Shown here: piece after piece, positions 24,627 to 35,281 of the stretch
How the letters are laid out: each line of letters opens with the position of its first letter
Position numbering within the stretch: position 1 is the first letter of the stretch
DNA from: Torreya grandis
Lineage: Eukaryota > Streptophyta > Pinopsida > Cupressales > Taxaceae
Assembly: GCA_037957365.1 (NCBI GenBank)
Contig: JARHVA010001191.1
Coordinates: forward strand, 1,959,501 to 2,023,500
Direction of reading: 5' to 3'
DNA length: 64,000 bases
The notes under the pieces: model-generated
What the model was told of the DNA's origin: nothing
Database searches by the model: none
What the model saw: only the letters and a program-made list of their open reading frames with translations
Position numbers and translations under genes: made by a program

Positions 24627-24856
24627 TGTAACAATATTGTATATAATTGTTATTAATCTTAGGTGTCTATCATAGGTGACTTGTTTTTTATCTCATTGAA
24701 TAAGTTATCCATTCTCATAGGAATAGGAAAAGTCACATTAGGAAAGTGAATTAAATAGCCTTTTGGGATTTTATATTATAATGTTTTCTCTCATTCCAAT
24801 TTTAATCATGAAATAGAATTTCATGTGCATTCTGAATAAGATTATCTAGCCTGTCA
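24627..24856 (+). repeat. Copia-1 3' LTR (230 bp)
   Basis: It starts TGTAACAATATTG after the polypurine tract and ends GCCTGTCA. It is collinear with 10043-10249 along its whole length, with several small gaps. Confidence 0.72.
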
Positions 24857-26715
24857 TCACTCTAGTAAAATTTTATCTAATATTTTCACAACATTACAGT
24901 ATACTCAACCAAAAAAGCAGTGTCTTTGGCAATCCTTCATAGGCCAACCTGTAACAACAAATGCATACAAAACAATAACATTAAACATGACATTCAAAGA
25001 ACTTACTACATTTAAAGCCAAAAGCAAGGTTTTAACACGATCTTAATGGATTCAATAGTCTCAAACAACTAAGACATTGAAAATAAAACAAAACTAATAA
25101 AATACCATTAAATGTACCAATATTTAATAAAACCCTTATAGATCTGATCGTAGCTTCTCCAATTCTTGAATTCTTAGCTGGTATTTTAATCAAAACCTTG
25201 TCTAAAAAACAAATATTCCATGACAGGTTTTTCCCTTCTAAACAATAAATTTATCCCACATTCAATCATAAATCACACTTTCCATTTATGAAATAGAACT
25301 TATTTCATGGTGGTATGGCTATTGAATCTTATTGGTCATAAAAATTGATGACATTAAATGTCTGTCAATTCATGGTATAGCTTCAGTATAATCAATGTTA
25401 GAAAAAAATAAAATAGAAAATTACATGGTCATCAGTGTATACATCCAAAATTTAATGCTTTGTCATTTTCTATTAATTCCATACTAATTATGATTATTAA
25501 TTTCTTTTATATCATTATCCATAATTTATTCTAGTACACTACTCTAATACTCCCTTATACATTTCCTACATCACACACTAGACTTCTAACACCATTTTTC
25601 CCAGTTAATTTTCTTATCAACACATCATTCATCCTTAATCCCTTCTTACCCAATATTATAGGAATTTTAAATTCCTTCCTAACTACCTCTACCTACCTCC
25701 ATTGTGTCTCCTAAAAATCCTCCCTTTAATCATCATTAACTACTCCTAATGGATTCTAGAAAGCTCTATGTTTCCTAGAGCCCCTCACCAATCTTCCTCT
25801 AGAATTATCTAGGTATTTTTAATTCATAGAAAATTCTTCCACCATAGGTCTTCATCCTCAATGGATGAATTCCAACCATTGATCTCTTCCATCAACTCCT
25901 AGATAATCAACTATATCCCCATTCAAAATCAATCTTTTGGAATAATTTTATCATCTTGCTAATCAAGTTAATCAAGCATCCATTACTCTCATGGTGTTAC
26001 AATATTGAGTATTTTAAGATCAATCCAACATTCATATTCAAACTTTGAGAAAATTCAAGTCACTTTGGGCTCATCTAAAATCATCAAGGGAGAAAGATTC
26101 ATTTATTATTAAGGTATAAACTTGTTTTTCTTTTAATTTTATTTGCATGTGAACCCCCTTATTCTTTTACCCATTCTTGAGGTGTTGTGTAGATTCGATT
26201 AGATTATGAATTATGAGTTTGTTCATTATTCTTAGTAGAAAATTCTATATCCAATTTTTTTTAAATGATTTTTGTGACCATTTTCTGTGACCACAGTGGG
26301 ATAAATCCCTTAACTTTTGCTTGTGAGGCTTTTAGTGTGCTTGAGCAGGCTTGCAGGTTCCTTGAAAAAAAATATGGTGGCTAAAAACCCTAAAATTTTG
26401 TTAAATAACCACTTTTAGATTGCTAGCAGCATCCAATTATGTCAGAGTGATTTCAGTAAGTGGTAATGTGATTTCTCTTTAACCACAAGTAATTTTGCAC
26501 TTAACTGTTAAACTTGATTGTTACAGTTTACTAACCCTTTGACTTTTATGACTATTTTGTTCCAAGCTGTTTCTATCAATTTTTTACTTAACCACTCACA
26601 ATTTTACCATAGTTTTAGATAGTTTGTGCTTTTCTATGTCTATATATACATAGGTTGCAAAGCTACTCTAACATAAATGTAGCTTCATCATTGACACAAG
26701 CATCTTCACAAGTCC
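24857..26715. other. Unassigned sequence between the two transposon stacks
   Basis: No LTR pair, long frame or RNA gene is visible. On the minus strand near 24900-24950 a pyrimidine-rich stretch ending TTACAG precedes a short open piece, which could be a splice acceptor of an old exon, but this is weak. The segment at 25560-26000 is C-rich on the + strand without a readable product. A TATA-like run TATATATACATA occurs at 26642-26653. Confidence 0.4.
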
Positions 26716-28037
26716 TATTGGGCCCCTTTTTTGGAGTAAGTGTATAGACCATGCCAACTAGATCAATCTTAGTGTAAGGAAACCTTTAGAATGGTTGCTC
26801 ACCCCTTTTTATACATTTTGGCATGAGTTGGAAAAGTCCTTGTGAATCCTGTGCCAACTGGCGGGTAGTTGTATAGCATTAATTTCTATAAAGATGCTCT
26901 TGCCAAGACTTGGACGTGGTAGCTCAAAAATCATAGATGTCAAAAAGTGGAGCAGGTGAAATAGTGACCCCTTAGTAACAAATCAGTGTACACCACATCC
27001 TCATCCACCCTATATAGTTTGGTAGAGCTGGCGAACTCACAATAGTTTAGCACTCAATACGCATCCATCTAACCTAGCAAAAAATGTCCCTTCACCTCTA
27101 TAAGAAGACCCACATTTGAAGATAGGAGAGAGTTAATAAAGTGCAACGAATCTTTGGAAAAATAGTGAGCCAACCAATAGTCTTTATGTCCTAAATATTA
27201 GTTTAATTAGTGTGAATGTATAGCCCAAGCTCATCCTGTGATTTGTTGAGCATGAGTATAGTTAGAAAGAGCATATGCTCTATTATTTGTATTAAACTCT
27301 ATTAATAAACTATCAATTAGTAACAAATATTATTGAAGGAATAGAGTATTAATCTTTGTTTAATAGTCTACATGAGGTTATGCTTATAAGTTAGTTTCAT
27401 TTAAGCTTTATATTAGTTCTTATATAATGTATTAGAATATGGAGGTTCAACCCTAGTTGATAATGGCATCTTTGTGCCATTTAGTGACCTCAACCAACCT
27501 ATAGATGCACTAAGGGTTGAAACCTGAATGCACCAAGGCTCCATAACCCACACTTAGAGCATCATCTTGAGGATGGGTTACTAAACCTAATCCATCCTGA
27601 CTTGTCTAAATAATTAAATGACCCCACTGGCCATTCTTGTAGCTTACACCTCTAAGATCCTAGCCCCTCCAAGTATGGACTTACACCTTAGGACTTGGGC
27701 CACTAAGAGGACTTGTGTTTATTAAACTCCCCATGAAGAACCTAACATCGAATGGCTACCTGAACACCTCTTTCTAATGACTAAGCCCCTTTGAACCCTG
27801 AGTTATGTCATGATGCAACTAGCCTAATGCAAGCCCAGTCCCTTTGTTATTCTACTTCAGGTGAGTGCATAAGGCTTACACCTTATGTGAAACTGATGTC
27901 AATGCCATAGCATGGTTAAATTTTGTGTACCAAACCTTACTACCCTCATTCCTAACCCCACCAAGTTTAGAACTGGACTAGCTTGATAGCTAAGTGCATG
28001 ACTAAGTGTAGATGCCAACTTAGAGAACTTTTTGACA
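26716..28037 (+). repeat. Gypsy-3 5' LTR (1322 bp)
   Basis: It starts TATTGGGCCCC, where the mate has TGTTGGGCCCC, and ends TTTTTGACA. A weakened TATA box (CTATAAGA, 27098-27105) matches the better one in the 3' LTR. It contains the unoccupied Gypsy-2 target GTTCT at 27416-27420. Confidence 0.88.
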
Positions 28038-28043
28038 ACATTT

Positions 28044-28060
28044 TGGTTTTGTTGTTAGGA
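28044..28060 (+). other. Gypsy-3 primer-binding site, C-to-T decayed
   Basis: The bases read TGGTTTTGTTGTTAGGA, six bases after the LTR end. Plant gypsy elements often carry TGGCGCC-GTTG-CCGGGGA here. The differences are explained mostly by C-to-T and G-to-A changes plus a one-base gap. Confidence 0.55.
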
Positions 28061-29261
28061 CTATTGAATTTCGTTACTAAAATGGTGCAACAAAGAAATG
28101 CTCCAAATATAACTCAATAAAATTGAGCACTAACTAGAGCAAGTGGAAGAAACTTTCATGTAGAACCATCCTACATGCAAAGGGAAAAAGTTGATAAAAT
28201 GGGTACAAGCCAACTTGTATGATGCTTTGTATGAAGTGTTCGTCTATGAGCTACCTGAGCATGTGTACCGATAGTTAGTCTCCTACACTAATAATAGAAG
28301 GTGTAGCTATGGCTAGTGCCTCAAGTGGACCATGGAGTTCATAGAGATGCTAGAGAGCTTAGATGAAGTGTGGACATGTGATGTGGACAAGTAGTGGAGT
28401 GCCATATTGAATAATTATGTGTTGGAGTTCATAGTGTCGACCTTCTCATGCCTAGAAGAATTAGAGTACAAATTTCTTCATGAAACAAGGGGCACATTCA
28501 ATAGAGGGATCAAAACTAAACTAAAAAAGCTTTTTATGGATTATGACATGGAAATTAGAATAATGAAAGGATAAAGTCCTTGCACATATGAGCAAGCACA
28601 GAAGGTGAAAAGGGGAAGTGTAGGTAAGGTGCAATGGAAGAGGAACAACAACTTGAAACCCAAAAGCTCTGGAGGATGAGTTATAGTAAGTGAATGCATA
28701 TATTGATGGAAGATCTGGATCTTGTAAGTGTCATGAGGACCCATATCAAGTGAGAATGGCTTGGGGAAGGATCCCTTGAATTGTAGCAATGTAAAGAGAG
28801 GGAGGAAGAAGAAAGAAATTGGACTCATTAGTTGGGTGTAGGATATAGTGGGTTCCTATAAGATGTGGTACTTGAGATCATGCTAGAAGCACTTACCCCC
28901 TTTGAACCTAAAGCATAATTTCATGCATTGTATTCTCCACCAAAAGAAAGAAGAATGATAACTAAACCTATTATCAATAGAGATTTTGATAGGGTCCAAA
29001 ACTTGGATCAAGAATTTGTAATTGAATAAGTAATACCTTGAGAGGAATTGAGTAACAATATAGTGAATCTATCAAATTCCAACCTAGGATCCTTGAACAT
29101 AGGTGAAAGCATTCTTTTGTAGATAATTTCAGCTACATTGACTAGGAAATAGCCTATAGGAAGTGGCATGATACCACTAGTGAGTGGTACTATACTAACA
29201 AGTTTAGCAATGTAACCTACTCTGTTAGGGTCAACACTCAACCCTATAAGTAGAGGCATGG
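28061..29261 (+). other. Gypsy-3 leader / 5' coding remnant
   Basis: There are many short pieces in the + frames, such as YDALYEVFVYELPEHVYR near 28230 and FNRGIKTKLKKLFMDYD near 28500. These suggest a coding region so broken that no domain is certain. It may be an N-terminal gag extension or a separate leader ORF. Confidence 0.4.
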
Positions 29262-30640
29262 GATGGCTACCTCAAACATAGATGAAAGGTGGGTAAGCAC
29301 ATAAAAACCTAGTACCATCCCTCAATAGATCTACTATGATATTGTGATGTACTTGCTTGAGTATCACTACGTTGAAAGTGTCGAGGAGCATGTGCTAAAG
29401 TGTGAGTTACAATGGCATGCATATGGAAACACTTAGCCTAAGTGTAAGGCAACCCATTTCACAACCACCTTGTTGTATCACAGCCATACCTATTATCAAA
29501 AATTTGATCTAGACCAGGATATGGTTGACTACGATATGCTAAAAGAAGCCTTTTTGAAAGAGTTTGATATCCCTGAGTTTAAGGAGTAGAGCATCATGAC
29601 ACTAAAGGATATCAGCCATGGGTTATCTAGGATCATGCACCTATATGATGCATGATTTAAAACTCTTTTCTTAAAGCTTCCATATGACATTCAACCCTCC
29701 CATAATTCACAATGGTTTGTTAGAGGCCTATTGGTACCATTCAGAAGAGAATTATCCATGAAGACCTTCATAGACCCCCATGAAGCACTTGAAGCTATGC
29801 TCTAGTCAAGGTGGTAGGTAGTTTAGATACTGGGATGAGCCAATTCATGGAGGTGAAGATTGTGTCAATGGCCTCTCAGTTACATAAATTGATCATTGGT
29901 TCAGTGCATGACACTCATAGTGGGTTATGGTGTACCGACTATGAGATGGACAGGCATAACAAGAACAAATGCCCACAAAAAAATGTTTGTGCCCTCCTCA
30001 ATTATAAATTTTGCCATGGGCTACATGACTCTCAAAAATGTCCCCTATTATAATGTTTTATCCAAGTAAACACCATTATTTATTGAAAAATGTGTGATGC
30101 ATATACGCATTCAATAGTAAACTATAGAGTCATCGATGAAATACACTAGAACATGAAGAGAGGCATGAGGTAGGTGATGACATCAGGTAGTGGTCAAATG
30201 GGTCAAGGAAAAGAAGTCTATGGCTATAAAAATATGGGATATGGAAACTAGTGAGGCATGCATAGACAAGGAGGAGGACATGGTGGAGGAATATTCCCAC
30301 CATGATCATGCTACAAGTGCAGGTTGACTGAACATTATCAATGTGACTACACCATGCACCTAACATGTGAGTATTATCAAGGACTACATGCAATTGAAAG
30401 AATGCCTTAACTTATATAAAAATCTATCTCAAGGTTGGCCTGGTATGGATAGAGGTGGGGTAATGGTTAGGCACAAGTTTAAAGAGGAAAAGTGGGCTCC
30501 CAAGCCACAACAAACTTTCAAGGAGCCACATAAGGTGTAGGCCATAACAAGGAGTGGGTTAAACACTCAACCACCCACTACACCAAACCAAGATCTATGC
30601 TTGGAGTGTGGTGAATCAAGTCATATTAAGTGCATAACAT
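29262..30640 (+). pseudogene. Gypsy-3 gag (heavily decayed)
   Basis: The start at 29262 gives MATSNIDERW. The gag core follows in shifted frames: LLEYHYVESVEEHVLKCE, DMLKEAFLKEFDIPEF and LKLPYDIQPSHN. Two zinc knuckles of pattern CX2CX4HX2C are visible at about 30309-30344 (CYKCRLTEHYQC) and 30598-30633 (CLECGESSHIKC). A third, less regular Cys/His patch lies near 29935-29990. The H-to-C spacing of two residues is shorter than the usual four. Frequent stops mean no protein is made. Confidence 0.7.
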
Positions 30641-30959
30641 AACTAGAGCCAAAAGTTGCATTATATCCTAACCCTACGTGGTAGAAGGATGTCTTATAGC
30701 AAGCCATGAGTGTGATATAAAACTTGCAAGGCAAACTTCAATTGGCCAAAGATTTAGAGTACAGGCCACTACTTCATGTAGGAAGCAAAATAACTAGGAG
30801 GCTAAAGTGTAAGAATTGATCAAGATCCTATGTCTCCTACAAACTAAAGGAATGTTACCCCTGCTAAAAGATTTGTTGATAAGGCATGTAGGGAAGAAAC
30901 TAGAAGTAGAGGTTGCGCCTCAGATGATTGAGGTTGTTGTGCCACATATAGAGTGGGTG

Positions 30960-31320
30960 CATGAGGTAAGGCATACTTATAATATTGAGTATGACCAGGA
31001 GTTATTGATAGATGCCACCATTAATGGGTGTTCATTTTGTGAAGTCCTAGTTGATATGGCCATTGAGGTCATTATTCTAACATAAAACACCTAGGAAAAG
31101 ATGGGGTGGCTCTCCTTGAGGCATTCACCTCACATTCTATTTATGGATAACAATACCTAAGTGTAGCCTATTAGGATCTTGAAGGGTACCATTATATACA
31201 TCATGGGTACCGAGTTCCACATTGACTTTGAAGTCATTGAGTTAGTAGAATGGGATAACTATCTTGTGCTCTTGGAAAGGCCAGGTGCTATATGAACAAC
31301 ACATATATGTGTTTTAAGAA
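30960..31320 (+). pseudogene. Gypsy-3 protease (decayed)
   Basis: The frame reads YDQELLIDATINGCSFCEVLVD followed by MAIEVIILT, where the family has LVDxGA. The catalytic Asp is kept but the Gly is replaced by Ala-Ile. Further on, GTEFHIDFEVIELVEWDNYL and LLERPGAI match the C-terminal part of gypsy proteases, where the motif is LGRPW. Two stops lie between. The 1.3 kb after it (31321-32600) is a stop-rich linker. Confidence 0.65.
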
Positions 31321-32599
31321 GTGATATATGACTTTTGAGAATGGAAAATAAAGGGTGGTAATCCCTCTTTCAAGTGACCAAGGGCCCCCATACGTAAAAA
31401 GTGTTGATCTCGAAGATGATATCAACCACATCTATAATATCATAGTGTAAGGTGCCAAGAAGCTCAACCCTAATGACCAAGGCATGCTCAAATCAAAGGA
31501 TGGACAATCAACCTATGATATAACTTATGTAACTTATGAGTGATGGGTCAAAGAGGCATATGAGGTCACTGGTTGAAGGTACTGACTAGTGCACATAGTC
31601 GGCCAAGACCAGTCAGGATAGGGTTGGTTAAGATTGAGCGCCTCAAGAAGAAATGGGTCTCCCACACCCAAAAGATGGAGAAAAGGGTATTCCAACTCAA
31701 TAAAGGGAAGTAGTGCTTCCAAAATATGAATGGATCTAGCCCATAAAAAAGTATGTCTAGGACATTAAATCACATGTCCCAAAGGAGATAAATTGAATGG
31801 GCACCCCTAGTACATACCTTAAAGAGTAATGTTGTTCACTAGTGAGAAGTGTAGAGATCTAGCTTGCCAACTTGATAGGATGTGAAAGTAGCGATATGCA
31901 CCAGGTTTGGTAAGAGTAACGAGGGTCTAGACATACTCACTTACACTAGTGATTCTAACCCAATTATGCATGTGCATCTATGTGAATAAACCTAGACTAT
32001 ATGTGCTAAGAACATGTTATGAAGTCTATGGGTGCACACCTTTTATATAACCTTAAAAACTTGGCTGTAAGTGTGGTACATTGTAAATGAGACACATCAT
32101 GAGATAGGAAACTAGGATATGCTTAAAGAGAGGTTCGTGCACACCTACTTTTCTTCATATAACTTAAGGCTACTGGAGTTATTACAAGTAATCCATAGGG
32201 CAATGTTTGAGGATACTACTATCTTAGAAGAGTGCCTGAAGGAGATGTTTGGGTAAAAGGGACTAACATTTCCTACCTTGTTTGAAGAGATGGTGCTCAA
32301 TGATAATTCTAGTGAAGAGGATGATGAGACCTGGAAAGAGAATAATTGGAAGGCTCTAATAGGTAGACAAAATATTGTGCACCTTGTGGATGAAAACACC
32401 CCAAATGACAAAGATCCAATGCATATTTGAATCAAAACAATAAAGGGGACAAATACAGTTGAATACTCTCATCAAGAGAAAAATGAACCCTACCACACAC
32501 TACTCAAGACCACTAAAGTGGACATTAGTGTAGAGGGCTAGCTAAAAATCACCACTATAGGTGCTTACTGGTTTGAATCAGAGTTAGTTCAAATTGTAG

Positions 32600-33250
32600 A
32601 CCTCTTAAAATAATTTTAGGACCTATTCCCATATAGTGATAAGGACATGAAGGGCACCCACCCTTCATTTGGGAAAATGAGCATCAAGATGGTGGATGGT
32701 GTGAGGATAGTCAAGAAGCACCCATATCAGATGAATCCCAATCTCTTGCCAAGGTAAAGATGGATATCGATGGAATGTTGGTGGCTAGCATCACCTACCC
32801 GATACAAAAATTTAAATGAGTGAGCTTGATGGTCATCAACATCAAGAAATATGGGTGCATATGAATCTACATGGACTATAGGATGATGAACGTCGCTTGT
32901 GTCAATGATCCATTCCCAACCTTGATCACCAATGAGGTCCTAGATGGAGTTGTAGGATGTGAAATCTACACTTTCACTAATGGGTTTTCAAGCTACCATC
33001 AGGTGTAGATCAAGGAAGAAGATAAACCCATAACAACATTTATAATTGAGTGGGGTTATTTCACATACAATGTGATGCCCTTTGAACTCAATAATGTGCC
33101 TATCATATTCTCCAAGGTAGTAATCACTACCTTCAAAGACTTTATCCATAGGTTCCTTCAAGTATATCTCGATGACTAGATTGTGTATGGTCTTATAAAA
33201 AATCACTATGATAATCTATGCATCATGTTTAAGAGGTGAAAGTCGCTTTA
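32600..33250 (+). pseudogene. Gypsy-3 reverse transcriptase (decayed)
   Basis: The order of RT motifs is clear: KKHPYQMNPNLL, then YMDYRMMNVACVNDPFPT, then YTFTNGFSSYHQV, then TTFIIEWGYFTYNVMPFELN. The active site YLDD lies at 33165-33176, immediately followed by a TAG stop at 33177-33179 where the family usually has Trp or a hydrophobic residue. Both catalytic Asp residues of the YLDD box remain. Confidence 0.85.
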
Positions 33251-33539
33251 GATCTCCTTAAATATGAAGAAGTACATCTTCATAACTCCATTTAGGACAT
33301 TTCTTAGGCACATCTCTATAAGGATAGTTTTCTTGTTGATTTAGTATAGATAGCCATAATAATTTAGCTCCAGATTCTCTCAAATCAAAAAGACATTCAT
33401 GCCATTCTAGGCCATTGTGGCTACTGTAAGAAGTTCATTCAAAGCTATGTAAAGATCATAGCATCTCTAGAGGACTTGCATAAATATGGCCCATTATATT
33501 AGGGCAAAGTGCAAGAAGAGGCCTTTAAGACATTGAAGT

Positions 33540-33970
33540 TGAAATTGACTAGTGCACCAATTCTATAATTTCTTGATTAGATGAATCCTTTCCACATCCA
33601 CATTGATGCTTCAAGCTCTACCATTGGCACCATATTGGTGTAACTAGTCAAAGGCAAAATGGACCAACCCATCTCCTTTGCAAGTATAAAATTAGCACAG
33701 GCACAGTAGAATTATAGCACCATTGAGTGTGAGACATTGGCAATGGTCTATGCCTTAAAAAAATTTAGGCAATACCTATTGGCAACCCCATTCATGTTTT
33801 TCATAGATCACAAGGTGCTCATGTACCTCACGAGCAAGCCTTTTTTAAATAGGTGCATATGCAGATGGAATGTTCTATTCCAGGAGTTTTAGTTCTCTAT
33901 TTTAGTTAAACTTGGGAAGCAGAACTTGGGGCCAGACCATTTATCCCACATATGTTCTAATAATGTGACA
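33540..33970 (+). pseudogene. Gypsy-3 RNase H (decayed)
   Basis: The frame reads FHIHIDASSSTIGTILV (first Asp), QPISFASIKLAQAQ, STIECETLAMVYALKKFRQY (Glu) and FFIDHKVLMYLTSKPFLNR. It ends GPDHLSHI (Asp). All acidic positions of gypsy RNase H remain, with four to five stops. It joins RT upstream and the integrase linker downstream. Confidence 0.82.
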
Positions 33971-34189
33971 GTGCCAATTGAGGATGATATGTTAGATGTA
34001 TATCTAAATAGAGTTTAGTGCATCCCTAAAGATATAGTGGAGATTATTGTTATCCTTATGTTTGGGTTTGCACCCCAAACCTTGTCCACCAAGGAAAATA
34101 AATAACTTGTGGTCTACATAGTCCCCTTCTAACTCATCAAAGGGGAGTTATAAAAATTGAGTAGGGATGAGGTTCTGCACTGATGTATT

Positions 34190-35020
34190 TTAGAACATGA
34201 ACAAGACTCCATCATGAAATAAGTGCACAAGGGGATTATAGGAAGCTATTGCACTAGTGAAGCAATGGTGTGCATGGTACTATAATTAGGCTTATGGTGG
34301 CCAAGCCTATATTAAGATGCCATGGAGTACAATAAGGCATGTGATGTATGTCAGTGCACTAGAAATCCTAGCCATCAAGATGAGATGCCCCTTATCCCCA
34401 TTCTTACCCATGCACCATTCAAAAAATGGGCCATTGACCTTATTGGGCCAATTACTCCCATAACATGATGCATAGGTGCCAAATATATTTTAGTGGCCAT
34501 TAATTATTTCACCAAGTGGGTTAAAGTTATGCCAACCAAAGACTACATTATCACAATAGCCACATGTTTCATATGGGAGAACATTATCAGCAGGTATGGG
34601 TGCCCATTAAGCCTGACTAGTAATAGGGGTACTCATTTCATCAATGAGATGGTGCACCTTTTTCTAATTGAATATATGGTGGTGCACCATAAGACCACCC
34701 CATATCATCCCCAGGCTAATGACATAGATGAAGCCTTTAAGAAGACCTTGGGAACATGCTTAATGAAGATATATGACATTTGTCACAAGGATTGGGATGA
34801 TCATGTTTCAATAATACTTTGGGCATACCACACAACCTATAAGCACCTGAATAAGGCCACACTATTTCAACTAGTGTTTGGTGTTGAAGCAGTTCTACCC
34901 ATGAAATTCATGGTGTCCTCCTTATGCATTTCATAGATTGGTCAGTTAGATGACCAAAAATCTTTAAGTGCAAGGTTGAAAGACTTGGATCACTTAGATG
35001 AGAAGCACATCCAAGATAAG
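34190..35020 (+). pseudogene. Gypsy-3 integrase (147-codon open core)
   Basis: The zinc-binding part has CDVCQCTRNP (about 34340). The core starts FKKWAIDLIGPI (first Asp). The open piece at 34493-34936 begins MAINYFTKWVKVMPTKDY and includes LTSNRGTHFINEMVH, where the second catalytic Asp is replaced by Asn. It ends with YHPQANDIDEAFKKTLGT (Glu), DDHVSIILWAYHTTYK and FGVEAVLPM. The fold is recognisable, but the active-site change would abolish activity. Confidence 0.88.
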
Positions 35021-35281
35021 TGGAGTTAGCAGATTGAAAAGGTACACTAGAAGCACTAGCATGGTAAGCATATCAAGTATAAGGAGCTGACTGAAGGAGA
35101 ATTAGTGCTTCTCTATGATTCCAATTACTTTAAGCACCTGGGAAAATTTTTAATTTGGTAGATGGGTCCATACATAATCCATCACATCTTGGAAATAGGT
35201 GCATGTAAGATGTGCACATTATCTAGTGAAATGTTCCCTAGGTGTTTCAATGGTAATCAATTGAGACCTTATAAGCACTAA

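Larger units (their letters stand above)
10043..24856 (+). mobile_element. Ty1/copia LTR retrotransposon (Copia-1), split by nested Gypsy-1
   Basis: The 207-bp sequence at 10043-10249 and the 230-bp sequence at 24627-24856 are diverged copies of one LTR. Both start TGT and end CA. Shared blocks include TTTTTTATCT followed by a TTGAATAAG or TTCAATAAG block, GAAATAGAATTTCAT, and TGAATAAGATTATC or TCAGAATAAGATTATC. Between them, after subtracting Gypsy-1 (10258-19982), lie about 4.6 kb holding gag, protease, integrase and part of RT in copia order on the + strand. The subtracted length of about 5.1 kb fits a full copia element. Many stops, a 278-bp internal duplication and loss of the RT palm and RNase H make it inactive. 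I found no clear target-site duplication: TTTAA lies at the left and TCACT at the right. Confidence 0.75.

Noticed and set aside
24900..24950. Host-gene terminal exon with splice acceptor on the minus strand
   Set aside because: Only one short pyrimidine-AG pattern and about 18 codons support it, which is not enough for a gene call.
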